NCBI GenBank assembly: GCA_902729315.2
Contig: LR746274.1
Coordinates: forward strand, 7,251,037-7,315,036
Reading direction: 5' to 3'
From: Spirodela intermedia
Taxonomy: Eukaryota > Streptophyta > Magnoliopsida > Alismatales > Araceae
DNA: 64,000 nucleotides
Shown here: piece after piece, positions 33,186-47,533 of the stretch
How the letters are laid out: each line of letters starts with the position of its first letter
Position numbering within the stretch: the first letter of the stretch is position 1
Notes under the pieces: generated by a model
Database searches by the model: none
Seen by the model: only the letters and a program-made list of their open reading frames with translations
Told to the model about the DNA's origin: nothing
Position numbers and translations under genes: made by a program

Positions 33186-33738
33186 TTTTATGATACACCA
33201 ATCATCCTATGAAGATCATTTTTGCATACAACAAAGATGAATATTGATTTTCTCATAGGTAATACGAAAATTTTATATGGAGATCAATCAGTAGAAATTA
33301 AAATTTTTGAGGTAGCAAATGATCTTAAGAAATCCCAAGTATATGATTAACATACCATAGATCTTCTAGATGATTTTCATGATCCAGATGTTATTGATGA
33401 CTATGTGCTGGAAGAATTAGAGGAAGTAGAGAATATAAATTTGAGAGAAAAGAAAGAGGAAGATCATCTGAATTTAGAGTTGAAACCTCTTCCCTCTAGT
33501 TTAAAATATATGTTTTTGGAGGAAAATAATTCATTTCTTATTATTATTGTAGTTGATTTGAGTGATGAATAGGAAGAAGAATGATTAGATGTACTTTGAA
33601 AAAATAAGAAGGCTATTGAGTGAAAAATGAATGATCTAAGAGGCATTGATATGAGTGTATGCATGTATAATATATATCTAAAGGAGGGGGCTAGGACTAG
33701 CAGGGAACCACAATGAAGATTAAATCCTAACATGATGG

Positions 33739-34944
33739 AAATTGTAAAAAAAGAAATTTTAAAGTAGTTGGTTGTTGATATTATTTATCCTATTTCAACT
33801 AGAAAATGGCTTAGTCCTATACAAATGGTGCCAAAAAAATCCAGGGATCACGTTTATAAAAAACAAAAATGGGGATGAAATACAAATAAGATTAACTAAC
33901 ACTTGGAGGGTTTGCATTGATTATAGAAAATTAAATTCAGTTACTAGAAAAGATCATTTTCCCCTACCATTTACTAATCAAATTCTAGAAAAATTAGTTG
34001 AAAAAAACTTTTTTTGTTGTCTAAATGGATACTCTAGTTATAATCAAATTTATATAAACCCTTTAGATCAAGAAAAAATAACTTTCACTTGCCCATTTGG
34101 TACTTTTACTTTTAAATGCATGCCTTTTGGTCTGTGTAATTATCTAGCCACATTTCAAAGATGTATGTTGTCTATTTTTTCTGATATGACAAGAAAATAT
34201 ATGAAAATTCTTATGGACGATTTTTCTATTTTTGGTGAATCATTTGATGAATGTTTAAATCATTTATAGCATGTACTTGAGAAATGTATAGAGAAAAAAT
34301 TAGTTTTGAGTTGGGGAAAATCACATTTTATGGTTAGAGAGGGAGTTGTGTTGAGTCATATTGTGAGTGAAAATAGTTTAGAGGTGGATAGAGCAAAAAT
34401 TGATATTATATCTAAAATGAAACCTCTAAATTCAATAAAACAGATTAGATCTTTCTTGGGTCATGTAGGTTATTATAGAAAATTTATTCAAGATTTTTCA
34501 AAATTTTCTAAACCTCTCACCATGTTATTATCTAAAGATGTGCCTTTTAATTTTGATGAGAAATGTTTTGAGTCTTTTTCTGAAATAAAAAGATTACTTA
34601 TTGAGACACTCATTTTACAAGCTCTTGATTAGTCCTTTCCCCTTGAAATAATGTGTGATGCATTGAATTATGTAGTGGGGACCGTTCTAGGACAAACAAA
34701 AGAGTCAAAACCCATAGTAATTTCATATGCTAGTAAAACTATATCTAATGCTCAATTAAATTATACCACGATCAAAAAAGAGTCGTTTGTTGTAGTATTT
34801 TTATTAGAAAGGTTTAAATCATATATTTTGGGAGCTAAAACTATTATTTATACTGATCACGTAGTATTAAAATATTTGTTAAATAAGAAAGATGCAAAGC
34901 CATGTTTATTAAGATGTATTTATTGTTGTAAGAATTTGACTTAG
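33739..34944 (+). pseudogene. Athila reverse transcriptase-RNase H remnant (R3)
   Basis: RT is open at 33,772-34,269 with box LMDDFSIFG, the connection at 34,306-34,632 (FLGHVGYYRKFI), a private TAG shared only with R2, and RNase H at 34,651-34,944 (TDHVVLKYLLNKKDAK). The same breaks as R2 confirm that it is a duplicate. Confidence 0.85.
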
Positions 34945-36325
34945 AAATAAAAGATAAAAAAGGTTTTGAGAATGTTGTTTGCTGACCATCTTTCTAGATT
35001 AAGTGATACAAGAATAAATGTAGAACCTTTACAAGACACATTTCTAGATGAACAATTGATGGCATCTCAACATCAACCATCACCATGGTATGCACATATT
35101 GTTAATTTTCTGATTTCTAGAAAAATTCTAGAATAGTGAGATAAGAATAGAAAACATCATTTCTTTTCTAAGATTAGAAATTATTTTTGGCATGATCTTG
35201 ATTTATATTAGTTGGGCAATGATCAAATTTTAAGGAGATGTGTTCCTGAAGAAGAATATCATAACATTATTAACATGTGCCATTCATCTAACTAAGGAGG
35301 ACATTTCTTTGGACGAAAAAAAGTTGCAAAAAAAATTCAGTGTAGTTTTTTTTAGCCTACAATCATTAGAGATTCTATAGAATTTAGTAGAACACATATT
35401 TCATGTCAATCTATAGGTAACATGAGTAAGAAAATATGAAATGCCCATGAGTAATATGTTAGTAGTCGAAAATTTTCATGTTCAGGGAATAGATTTCATG
35501 GGTCCCTTCCCATCAGCTGAAAAATATGAATATATTTTTCTTGTTGTTGATTATGTGTCGAAGTGGGTGGAAGCTATTCCTACTAGAACTAATGATCATA
35601 AAATCGTGATGAAATTTGTGTAGGAAAATATTTTTTGAGATTTGGATTTCTTAGAGTGATTATCAGTGACAAAGGAACACATTTTACAGATAAACATTTT
35701 AGGGAACTATTGAAAGAGAATGGAGTGCACCATAGAGTAGCCACTCCATATCATCCCCAGAAAAATGGGCAAATTGAAGTAGCAAATAGGGAAATTCAAA
35801 GAATTTTAAGAAAAATAGTTAGACTAAATAGGAAAGATTGACCCACGAAATTACAAGATGCATTATGGGCCTATAGAATAACTTGTAAAAATCCCATAGG
35901 TATGTCCCCATTTCGTCTTATTTTTAGAAAGCCATGTCATCTTCTTGTGGAAATAGAGCATAAAGCATTATGGGCTATAAAAACTTTATGTATGGATGAA
36001 AAATCAGTTGGAGGGCATAGAATTTTTCAGCTACATGAACTAGAGGAGTTGAGGAATGAAGCTTATGAAAATCATAAAATATATAAAGAAAAAACTAAAA
36101 CTTTTCATTATAAATACATTAGCAGAACTTTTTTTGATGTTGGACAAAAAGTGTGGTTATATGATTCTAGGCTGAAATTATTTCCAAGAAAATAAAAATA
36201 AAATAGATAGGCCCTTATATGATGCAAGAGACATATGATCATGGAGTTGTAATGATTAAAGATCCTAAAAGTGATCATAACTTTAAGGTAAATGGACAGC
36301 GGCTTAAACATTATATAGAACACGA
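34945..36325 (+). pseudogene. Athila integrase remnant (R3)
   Basis: Core remnants are GIDFMGPFPSAEKYEYIF (35,441-35,623), IISDKGTHF and NGQIEVANREI (35,635-35,841), with a C-terminal part at 35,902-36,195 ([29 protein letters not shown]). D, D and E residues are present but the frame is broken in the same places as R2. Confidence 0.85.
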
Positions 36326-37437
36326 ATGCCTTGCAAATAAAGAAATTTTATTATTAAAAGAAATTCAAGAGTAAGATTAAGGTATCCAGCTGGAGACATT
36401 AAGTTCACACTACATGGGAGGCAATCCATGGTTTTTATTTCATTCTGTTTGATTTTTTTGAGCTCTTTTTTTTTTAGAATTTCACAATACTTGTTTTTGT
36501 ATTTGTTTTTCTCAAAAAAGTACAAGAGGAGTGTAAGATGAAGTGAAAAATTAAAAATGAGGTTGAGGTGATATCTTTCTGAGCTTTATCATTTATGACA
36601 ACATTTTTAATGCTTAACTTTGCATATATGTATGCTTTACTTGAAAATTATATTTTTTTGCATATTCTATTTCGATTTTTTTGTGTCATTGAGGACAATG
36701 TCATTTTTAAGTTGGGAGGTAAAGTATTAATTATTAATTTATGTTGTAGGATGATTAAGAATATGTGTTTGCATTTTATTTTTATTTTTTCATGCTCACT
36801 TAGAACAGCAACTAAAAAAAAGAAAAATATAAGAAAATTTTAAAAAACTACAACATCTATTTTCAGGTTTTTTATCAGGAACAATAGATTGTCAAAAATA
36901 GCAGACAAAAAGTAGCTCGAAATTTGAAATTCTAGAGACCCTTTTCTCACATTTCAATCCCCTAGATGTATATTACTAAAATTCGAAATTAAAATTATAA
37001 AGAAGAAAGTTTTGATTTATTTTTGACAAATTTACTGTTACTAAAAACAGAACTGAAAATAGAAAATAGAATTGTCATAACTATCAAATTTATAAATTTC
37101 TTACATCATATTGTATACATGAAAAATTAAATCAATTAAATTAATTGATACCAAAAGATACTAGGAAGATTATTATTGAGTCAAATGAATGATCTAGTAA
37201 CATGAAATGTTAGAATACTCCTTGAATACATGATAGATAACATGAATTTGATTTTACAGATTTTCACTTTATGATCTTGATGTGAAAATTTGATTGATCA
37301 TTTCAATTTAATGGAGATTTTGGCATCCTAATCTATAGGACTTGTGAGGAAAAATCACTTAGTTCAAAGAAAAAAAAAAAGAGAGACATCAATATGAAAA
37401 ATGTAGAAATGAAGAGTACACATAGAGGGTGTGAGAT
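36326..37437 (+). other. Post-pol and shortened 3' non-coding region (R3)
   Basis: Duplicate of 14,796-15,907, with TTGAGGACAATGTCA near 36,690. No gene seen. Confidence 0.5.
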
Positions 37438-37947
37438 ATATGAATTTTATATGAATTTATATGATTTTTACAGTTTTACTTTTGAGATAAATGAGGAAAA
37501 GAAAATAAAAATAAAAATATAGCAAAATGGGGGGTACCCACTGATAAGTCTTCATTATCATGAGTTAATAATTAGTAAATAATATAGTTTTAGCCTTAAC
37601 TCATGATAAATAGACTTATATTTGTGTTATAATGTGAAAAATGGTTTTTAGTTAATTAATGTGAATTTTTGGGTAATTATGTAATTTTACACAAATTTAT
37701 ATGAGTTTCACAGTCTTAATTTTGAGATAAATGAAGAAAAAGAAATAAAAAATAAAAATAAGATAAAATGGGGGGGACCCGCCCACCAGCTAGGCTTGTA
37801 AGTAGGTTGGAAGCATAGTGAAGGAGTAGCCACGAGTAGGGGCTTGAGGGGCTTGGACCAATAGAGGCATGTGTGTGTTACTCTCCTTCCACGTCACTAA
37901 TGACCAGCGAGCTATGGGGCAAGGAGTGGTCGTACACATGAGAGAAG
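37438..37947 (+). repeat. LTR 5' part with repeated start (R3)
   Basis: The outer remnant ends GGGGGGTACCCAC, the inner start TGATAAGTCTTCATTATCAT is at 37,542, and it is cut at 37,947 by inverted LTR text. Duplicate of 15,908-16,417. Confidence 0.6.
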
Positions 37948-40084
37948 TGACATGAGTCAATCATTGTATATTAAATCACACAAATTTAAAATTTATAAAA
38001 CTAGAAAATATAATTTTTTAGATATTTAGAAGTATTTTTGAACAAATATATCAATTCTAATTCAATAAAACTTCCAAAAAATAGTAGTAATTTTCCAAGT
38101 CAATCAAAAAGATGTAATATAACATCTGGTAATTATTTAGAATTTTTCTCAAATAATACTATTTTTTTTGAATTTTATATTAGGAAGAAAAAAGAAAATA
38201 TATTTAAAATTTACGAAAAAAGGAAATAAGGGTGTAGACATCAAGATGACCTTGGTGCCCAACGAACACAAATCAGGTGGAAACAGAAGTTCGCCCAACG
38301 ATTCTTACGTAAGTGATTACAGATAATTTAATTGATCAAATTAAAATCTGTAAAAGTCGAAAGAATCGTAATGAAATGAAGTATATGTTGGTAAATTTAA
38401 AATCAATAATTTATCACTAAATGTAATAAAAATTAAGTTGAAAGAAGGAAAATAGAGTTCCAACATCGCAATAGTGATACGTCAGTGATGCACCAAAATC
38501 TTGAGCAGTCGGGAGGATTGTTATGCCATGTCCACAGCCTCGAAGGCTCTCCTTGGACAAAGACAATGTGGGCAATCTCTAGATCTCCTTGCAAAGTCTA
38601 GAGATTAATGAAATAGGTCGTCAAATCATCTCCGATGGCTGTCACCCTGTGGAGCGGAAAAATTTGTGACTTTGCGGCTCTCTGGCGATTGTCACCCGAC
38701 GGAGAGGAGCTGAATGGAGGTGGGGTGTGTATTAGAAAGCTTCATCCTCACGTCTGTGTAGTAAGAGGAGGCTCTTCATTGCATCTGGTATGTTCTTAGG
38801 AGGTGGCGACTCATCTTCAAGCAGATTGTCCTCTTCTTGATGACGTCTTGTTCATCGACCAATCGGAGATGATTTACTCGATGGATTTGCAATCCTTTTA
38901 TCGCAAATCCTTCAGCAATTTTAGTAACAATGCTTCACGAATCATGTTGACAAGACATTTGCCGATGATCTAGTGATTCTTGTTGCTTAATCCTTCATCG
39001 GTGATCTGTAGGAAAGTTGCGATAATCAGATTGTTGGGGAACGATTAAGCAATGAGAATTACTGGATCATCGGCGAAAATCTCGTCAACAAGATTTGTGG
39101 GGCATTGCTACTAAAATTATTGAACGATTCGCAGTAAAAGGATTGCGAATCAATTGAGTAAATCATCTCCAATTGATCGACGAACAAGCCGTCATCAGGA
39201 AGAGGATGATTCATTAGGAGACGAGTCGCCACCTCTTGAGAGCATACTAGATGCGATGAAGAGCCTCCTCTTGCTGTGCAGACCTAAAGATGAAGCTCCC
39301 TAACATGTGCTTTACCTCCATCCAGCTCCTCTCTGTCGAGTGACAGCTGTCGGAGAGCCGCAAAGTCGCCGTTTTTCCACTCCACTAGGTGATAGCCACC
39401 GGAGATGACTCAACGATCCATTTCATGAATCTCTAGACTTCGCAAAAAGATCTAGAGATTGCCCACGTCGTCTTTGTCCAAGGAGAGCCTTCAAGGCTGT
39501 GGGCACTACACGATGATCCTCCCAAATGCTTAGGATTCCAGTGCATCGTTGACACATCGCCGTCGTGATGCCAGAACTCTCTTTTCTTACTTTCAACTTA
39601 CTTTACGCTTCATTTAGTGATAATTTTGTGATTTTAATTTACTAAAATATACTTTGTTTTATTACAATTCTTCCGGCTTTTATAGATCTTAATTTGATTA
39701 ATTAAATCATCTATAATCGCTTACATAATAATCACTAGGCAGATCTCTATTTCCACCCGATTCATGTTCGCTGGGTGCCGACATCATCCTGACATCCGCA
39801 TCCATATTTCCCTTTTTTCTGAATTTTAAATATATTTCCTTTTCATTTCTTAGTATAAAATTCAAAGAAACTTGTATTCATTGAGAAAAATTCTGAATAA
39901 TTACCAGATATTATATTACATCCTTGTGATTGACTTGGAAAATTACCGCTATTTTTGGAAGTTTTATTAAATTATAATTGGTATATTTATTTAGAAATAC
40001 TTCTAAATATCCAAAAAATTATATTTTTTAGTTTTATAAAGTTTAGATTTGCGTGATTTAATATACAACAACTAAGTCATGTCA
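37948..40084. repeat. LTR 3'-half palindrome (R3)
   Basis: The left arm begins TGACATGA (LTR terminus in reverse) and the right arm ends CATGTCA; the centre is near 39,029. Duplicate of 16,418-18,554. Confidence 0.7.
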
Positions 40085-41580
40085 GGTCACTAGAATTTCA
40101 AATTTTGGGCTATTTTTGTCTACTATTTTTGATAGTTTGTTGTTCTTGATAGAAGACCTGAAAATAGATGTTGTAGTTTTTCTAAATTTTATTTTATTTT
40201 AGTTGTAGTTCTAAGTCGAATAAAATCCAAACACATGTTCTTAATCGTCCTACAGTATAAATTAATAATTAATACTTCACCCCCTAACTTAAAAATGATA
40301 TTGTCCTTAATGACACAGAAAAATTGAAATAAAATACACAAAAAATATAATTTTCAAGTGAAGTATGCATATGTGCAAAGTTAAGTATTAAATGTATTGT
40401 AATAAATGATAAAGCTCAGAAATACATCACCTCAAACTTATTTTTAATTTTTCACTTCATCTTACACTCCTCGTGCACTTTTTCGAAAAAACAAATACAA
40501 AAACAAGTACTACAAAATTCTATGAAAAATAGAGCTTAAAAGAAATCAAATAGAATGAAATAAAAACCATGGGTTGCCTCCCATGCAATGCTGAATTTAA
40601 TGTCTTCAGGTAGACAGCTCTTAGATCATATAAGATGATCTATGGCCATCAAAATATATTTGTATCCCAAGGTAAGTTTCATGATATTCTTTTTTAGATT
40701 TTGCATAAATTCATATACTTCATATATATACCTTGACATACTTTCAGCCAAAACAAAATGAAAATTAACAAAATTTTCCCAAAAATAATATTTCCATTTT
40801 GAAATTAATCTTTCCTCATTTCTATCTTATTTTGTAAGGCTTTCATTCATTAATAAATACTTTCTATTAATAGACCATAAAATGTGATTAGGCCATATAA
40901 TTTTTAAATTAGCTCTTACCTAATCTAGAATTTTTTCATCTAAATTGATATCTCTAATTCTTTCACTCACCCATTTTTTAATGTGTTCTTTTATCTGCAT
41001 AATCTTCCTCTGCTCCATTTTATCTTCCATACATAATTGTTCAATTTGTGAGGAGTGAAATATTTCAAGCTAAGAAATAATTCTAATGGGTTGTGGGTTT
41101 TGAAGGATGGAAGGATTGTCTTCTTTAATCTCAGATGTAATAAATTCAGTCAAATTCAAATTTTCTCCTCTAAAATTATCTCTATATTCATATTGATTAT
41201 TTTATTTCTCCTCCAAAATTGTCTTCTTTAATCTAGCTTTTCATTTCTCAAGTCATCAAATTCTTCATCTTCTCAAGAGCTATCTTTTAATTTCGATATA
41301 TGATATACATCATCATCCTCACTATCAACATCCATGGCTGCAAAATTATGATTAGATTTATTAATTTTGTCTCCTACATCTCTCAAATAAACTGATTTTT
41401 CCTCACTTGAAAGATGTTTTTCTTCATTTTTGTCCTTACTCCCTTCTACTAAAATTTGGATGATTTTTCCATGGGCAACTGTTATTTCTTCATCACTATC
41501 AACTAATTTGAATATTATTTGGGTTTCTCTACGAAAAATTATTCCACCAACTAGGATTATAAGAATTAGAAAAATATTTT
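40085..41580 (-). other. Minus-strand Athila derivative: post-pol and unrecognised internal segment (unit 2)
   Basis: Duplicate of 18,555-20,051 with one T missing from a homopolymer near 41,200. Carries no pol. The broken frame between post-pol and gag is not recognised. Confidence 0.5.
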
Positions 41581-42610
41581 CTATTTTTTACTAAAATCGT
41601 GGGGTACTTGCACTTGTTCTTGCCTATAATGATATTGAAATTCGAAATGATCATTTTCACCATACATAGGACATGTACTATTTGAATTAAATTGAGGGTT
41701 AAGAGGCTTTCTAATATTTTTAATAAGTAAATAAAGTTTTTCTAATCTTTGATTAATCTGATTAACCTCATTTCTAAATTTAGAATCATCATCATGATGC
41801 AATTCATGAATTCCTCTCTTCTTATCCCTATCATGTAATTCAAAAGAGGCTTGATCTCTAGAATTTTCACTTAAATTTTCATAAAGACTGTAAATCTCAT
41901 CAGGAGTTTTTTCCATAAAAGCTCCTCCACATATAGAATCAACCATATTTCTATGTTATTCTAATAATCCATCATAAAAGATTCTATTGAGTTGCTACTT
42001 GGGTATAGCATGGTGATGACACTTTCTAAATAAATCTTTGAATGTTTCCCATGTTTCATGTAAAGTTTCTCCTGGTCTTTGAAAAAAACTTCATATATAT
42101 TTTCTCATATTTTTGAGTTTTACCTAAAGGATAAACTTTTTGAAGAAAAGCCTATTCTATGTCTTTCCAGCTAGTTAATTCTCTATCTAATGTGGATAGC
42201 CAATAACTAGCTTTGTCTCTTAGTGTATGAGGGAATAATTTCATCTTAATAATTTTTGGTGTGACTTGAGGAAGATTAACTAACTCACAGACCATATGAA
42301 ATTTTTCTAAGTGCTGATGAGGTTCTTCTAAAGGTAATCCATAAAAATTAGGGAGCATTTGAAAAATTCTTGGATTTATTTCGAATTTAATAATAGGTAC
42401 TAATAGGACTCTAATATTGGATGCTCTTTGAAATGAATTAGGGATATAATAATTTTTCATGGCCATAGGATTGTTCTCAATTTGACTTGTACTTCCTTCA
42501 AGATCCATCAAAATTAACTTTTCGTTCAGATTTTTAGTTTTGAATGAAATCAGGAAAGGATTTTCTAGCATTGGATGCAAGGATCTTCTACCATGCATAC
42601 AAAAAATCAA
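41581..42610 (-). pseudogene. Athila gag remnant, minus-strand element (unit 2)
   Basis: Same protein text as 20,052-21,081: capsid-like part at 42,152-42,610 (MLPNFYGLPLEEPHQHLEKF, LRDKASYWLSTLDRE) and downstream part at 41,581-41,946 (ICGGAFMEKTPDEIYSLYEN, CPMYGENDHFEFQ), separated by a broken stretch. Confidence 0.75.
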
Positions 42611-42792
42611 TAAATTTGAGGAAAAAGTTTAGTAATTGTTACCCTCCTTCAATATGATGCAGTCCTTATCTTGTTTCTCTTTGTTCCCTTTTTTGTAAAA
42701 AAAAATCAGCAAAAAGAAAATAAAATAAGAGTTAAATTCTTTTGTATACTCTAAGAGAAAAATAGAAATATAGTAAATATTATACAATACAT

Positions 42793-42809
42793 CCCTGGCA
42801 ACAGTGCCA
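42793..42809 (-). promoter_or_regulatory. Primer-binding site, tRNA-Asp type (unit 2)
   Basis: Minus-strand TGGCACTGTTGCCAGGG, 5 bases inside the LTR terminus at 42,815. Same three mismatches to the tRNA-Asp primer as in unit 1. Confidence 0.65.
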
Positions 42810-42814
42810 AAATT

Positions 42815-44449
42815 TGACGTGACTTAGTCATTATATATTAAATCACGCAAATCTAAAATTTATAAAACTAGAAAATATGAATTTTCATATATTTAGAAGT
42901 ATTTCTGAACAAATATATCAATTTATTTAATAAAGCTTCTAAAAATAGTAGTAATTTTCTAGGTCGATTATAGGGATGTAATATAATAGCTAGTAATTAT
43001 TCAGAATTTTTCTCAAAGATTATTATTTTCTATAAATTTTATACTAAGAAATAAAAATAAAATATATTTAAAATTCATGAAAAAAGGAAATAAGGGTGCA
43101 GACATCAGGATGATGTCAGCACCTAGCGAATGCAAATCGGGCAAAAATAGAGTTCCACCTAGTGATTCTTACATAAGCGATTACAAATGATTTAATTGAT
43201 CAAATTTAGATCTGTAAAAGCTAGAAGAATCATAAGTGAATGAAATATATTTTGATAAATTAAAATCACACAAATTATCACTAAATGAAGCATAAAGTAA
43301 GTTGAAAGTAAGAAAATAGAGTTCTAGCGTCGTAGCGGTGATGTGTCGGTGATGCACTAGAATCCTGAGTGTTCGGGAGGATCGTCATGTAGTGTCCACG
43401 GCCTCAAAGGCTCTCTTTTGACAAAGACGACGTGGGCAATCTCTAGATTTCCTTGTGAAGTCTAGAGATCAATGAAATGGGTTGTCGAATCGTCTTTAGC
43501 AGCTATCACTTGATAGAATTAAAAAATGACAACTTTGCGGCTCTTTGGTGACTGTCACTCAACGGAGAGGAGCTAGATGGAGGCAGGGCACATGTTAGGG
43601 AGCTTCATCCTCAAGTTTGTGCAGCAAGAAGAGGCTCTTCGTCGTATTTGGTATGCTCTCAAGAGGTGGCGACTTGTCTCCCGACAGATTGTCCTCTTCT
43701 CGATGATGGCTTGTTTGTCGATCAATCGGAGATACTTCACTCGATGGATTTGCAATCTTTTTATCACGAATCGTTCAACAATTTTAGTAACAATGCTCCG
43801 CGAATCATGTTGATGAGATTTTCGCCGATGATCTAGCAATTCTGGTTGCTTAATCCTTCACCGGCGATCTTCAGAAAAGTCGCGATAATTAGAGAAAAAA
43901 AATGAGTTTTGGCTCTAGGATGATTCAAACCCGCACTAGTTGCCTAACCTTTATAAGGAAGGTGTGATGTGGGTTTAGCCCCACATCAGTTGTGCACCAA
44001 TTTTTTGGGGGAATATATAGTAATGTTACATTTCTAAGCAAGTCTCTTCTCTCATGTGTACGACCACTCCTTGCTTCATAGCTAGTTAGCTACCGGTGAC
44101 GTGGAAGGGGAATGGCGCACACATGCCTCTATCGATCAGAGTTGCTCGAGCCCCTACTCGTGGCTACTCCTCGACTGTGCTTTTGACCCACTTGTGGGCC
44201 CGACTAGCTGGCGGGTCCCCCCATTTTGCAATATTTTTATTTTTATTTCTTTTTCTTCATTTATCTCAAAAGTAAGATTATAAAAATCATATAAATTTGT
44301 GTAAAATCGTATAATTACTCAAAAATTCACATTAATCAGTTGAAAACTACTTTTCACACTTTAACACAAATATAAGTCTATCTATCATGAGTTAAGGCTA
44401 AAACTATATTATTTATTAATTATTAACTCATTATAATGAAGACTTATAA
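42815..44449 (-). repeat. Athila LTR, minus strand (unit 2)
   Basis: Duplicate of 21,286-22,920, with the terminus beside the PBS at 42,815 and a degraded start near 44,449. Internal open frames are incidental. Confidence 0.7.
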
Positions 44450-44495
44450 CAAATTCTATTACTAAGGGACTAACAATGATTTAAGTTTGGGGTTG

Positions 44496-46256
44496 TGATT
44501 CAAGTTAATTCATGATAAATAGACTAATATTTGTGTTAAAGTGTGAAAAGTGGTTTTCAGTTGATTAATGTGAATTTTTGGGTAATTATGTAATTTTATA
44601 TGAATTTATATGATTTTTATAGTTTTACTTTTGAGATGAATGAGGAAAAAGAAATAAAAATAAAAATATAACAAAATAGGGGGTACCCACTGATAAGTCT
44701 TCATTATCATGAGTTAATAAGTAGTAAATAATATAGTTTTAGCCTTAACTCATGATAAATAGACTTATATTTGTGTTAAAGTGTGAAAAGTTGTTTTCAA
44801 TTGATTAATATGAATTTTTGGGTAATTATGTGATTTTATACGAACTTATATGATTTTCACAGTCTTACTTTTGAGATAAATGAAGAAAACGAAATAAAAA
44901 ATAAAAAGAAGACAAAATGGTGGGGACCTGCCAGCCAGCCAGGCTCGCAAGCAGGTCAAAAGTGCAGTCCGGGAGTAGCCACGAGTAGGGGCTCAAGCAG
45001 CTTGGATCGATAGAGGCATGTGTGCACCACTCCCCTTCCACGTCACTAGTGGCCAGCCGGTTGTGGGGCAAAGAGTGGTCGTACACGCGACAGAAGGAAC
45101 TTACTTTGAAATATAACATTACTATATATTCGCCCGATAATTTGGCGCACAAGTGATGTGGGACTAAACCTGCATCACCTTCTACAAAAAGGGTGGGCAA
45201 CCGGCCATCGGTGAAAGATTAAGCAACCAGAATCGCTGGATCATCGGCAAAAATTTTGTCAACACAATTCGTGGAGCATTGTTACTAAAATTGTTGAACG
45301 ATTTGTGAAAAAAGGATCGTGAATCCATCAAGTAAAGCATCTCTGATTGATCGACGAACAAGCCATCGTCCGGAAGAGGACAATCCGTCAGCAGATGAGT
45401 CACCACCTCCAGAGAGCGTATCAGATGCGATGAAGAGCTTCCTCTTGCTATGTGGACCTGAGGATGAAGCTCTCTAACACGTGCCCCACCTCCATCCAGC
45501 TCCTCTCCGTCGGGTGACAGCCGCCAGAGAGCCACAAAGTCGTCATTTTTCCGCTCTACCGGGTGACAGCTGTTGGAGATGATTTAATGACTCATTTCAT
45601 TAATCTCTAGACTTTGCAAAGAGATCTAGAGATTGCCCACATCGTCGTTATCCAAGGAGAGCCTTTGAGGCCGTAGACTCTGCACGACTATCCTCCCAAA
45701 TGCTCAAAATTCTGGTGCATCACCGATGCATCGCCACCGCGACATCAGAACTCTGTTTTCCTACTTTCAACTTAATTTCTGTTTCATTTAGTGATAATTT
45801 GTTGATTTTAAATTTACCAAGATATACTTTATTTCATTACGATTCTTTTGGCTTTTATAGATCTTAATTTGATCAATTAAATTGTTTGTAATCGCTTACA
45901 TAAGAATCACCGAGCGGAACTTTATTTTCACCTAATTTGCTTTCGCTGGGCGCTGATGTCATCTTGATGTCTGCACCCTTATTTCCCTTTTTTGTGAATT
46001 TTAAATATATTTTTTTCATTTGCTAGTATAAAATTCATAGAAAATAGTATTCTTTGAGCAAAATTTTAAATAATTACCATATATTATATTACATCCTTGT
46101 AATCGACTTGGAAAATTATCACTATTTTGAAAGTTTTATTGAATTATAATTAATATATTTGTTTAGAAATACTTCTAAATATCTAAAAATTTCTATTTTC
46201 TAGTTTTATAAATTTTAAATTTGCATAATTTACTATACAACGACTAAGTCACGCCA
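44496..46256 (+). repeat. Athila LTR, plus strand, with repeated start (unit 2)
   Basis: Outer start at 44,496, inner start TGATAAGTCTTCATTATCAT at 44,691, end ...GTCACGCCA at 46,256. A polypurine-like AAGTTTGGGG lies just upstream. Duplicate of 22,967-24,728 with one base missing near 45,932. Confidence 0.7.
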
Positions 46257-46430
46257 ATGTATTACATAATATTTAGTTTTTTTTATTTTTTCTTAGAGTA
46301 CACAAAAATATTAACTCTTGTTTTATTTTCTTTTTTTATAATTTTTTTTTTTAAAAGAATGAAGAGCAGCAAGGCAAAGACTAGAGCATACTGAAGGAGG
46401 GTAACAATTATTATTTTTTTTTGTAATTTA

Positions 46431-47533
46431 TTGATATTTATGTATTGTAGAAGATCCTTGTATCTAAGGTTAGAAAATCATTTCACTATTTCGTTCAAAA
46501 CTAAAAATTTGAAAGAAAAATTAATTTTGATAGATCCTGAAAGAAGTACAAGTCAAACTAATAATAATCCCATGGCCATAAAAAATTATAACATCCCTGA
46601 TTCATATCAATGAGCATCCAATATTAAAGTCTCATGAGCAACCATTGTTAAATTCAAAATAAATTCAAAAAGTTTCCAAATGCTCTCTAATTTTCATGGA
46701 TTACCTTTAGAAAAACCCCATCAACATTTTAAAAAAAATTACATAGTCTGTGATTTAGTTAATCTCTTTCAAGTTACACCAAAAGTTATTAAGATAAAAT
46801 TATTTCCTCATAGCTTAAAGGACAATACTAGTTATTGGTTATCCACATTAGATAGAGAATTAACTAGTTAGAAAGACAGAACAAACCTTTTCTTTGAAAA
46901 TTTTCTTCCTTAGAAAAAACTCAAAATATGAGAAAACATAAATGAAGTTTTGCTCAAAAGTCAAAAAATCTTTACATCTAATATCAAAAAAAATTATAAA
47001 TTTACTCAAACTATTCTCATCATGCTATACCAAAGTGGCACATTAATAGAATTTTTTATGATAAATTATTAGAACAACATAGAAATATGGTTGACTCTAT
47101 ATGTGGAAGAGCTTTTTTGGAGAAAACCCTTGATGAGATTTATAGAATTTATGAGAATTTAAGTAAAAATTCTAGAAATCAAGCCTTTTTTGAGTTATAT
47201 GACGGGATAAGGAAAGAAGAATTTATGAATTACATCATGATGATGATACTAATTTAAAAAATGAGGTTAATCAGATTAATTATAGATTAGGAAAACTTGA
47301 TTTACTTATTGACAATATTAAAAAGCCTCATAACCTTCAATTTAATGCATATATTACATGTCCTATGTATAATGAAAATGACCATTTCGAATTTCAATGT
47401 TATAATTTTGATCACTCATTTCAGCCTAGGTAAGAGCAAGTGCAAGTACCCCATGATTTTAGTAAAAATAGAGAATATTTTTCTAATTCTTATAATCTTA
47501 ATTGAAGGAATATTTTTTTGTAGAGAGATCTAA
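46431..47533 (+). pseudogene. Athila gag remnant, plus-strand element (unit 2)
   Basis: Same broken gag as 24,902-26,004 (MLSNFHGLPLEKPHQHF, IKLFPHSLKDNTSYWLSTLD). It differs by single bases, for example TATATTACATG at 47,351 against TATAGTACATG in unit 1. The PBS is missing here too. Confidence 0.75.

Larger units (their letters stand above)
32046..37437 (+). mobile_element. Athila-type pol block R3 (duplicate of R2)
   Basis: Matches R2 base for base apart from rare changes (for example GAAATTGTAAAA at 33,739 against GAAATCGTAAAA at 12,209). It has the LTR-start/gag fusion at its left end and the same 3' deletion at about 37,437. It arose with tandem unit 2, not by a separate insertion. Confidence 0.85.
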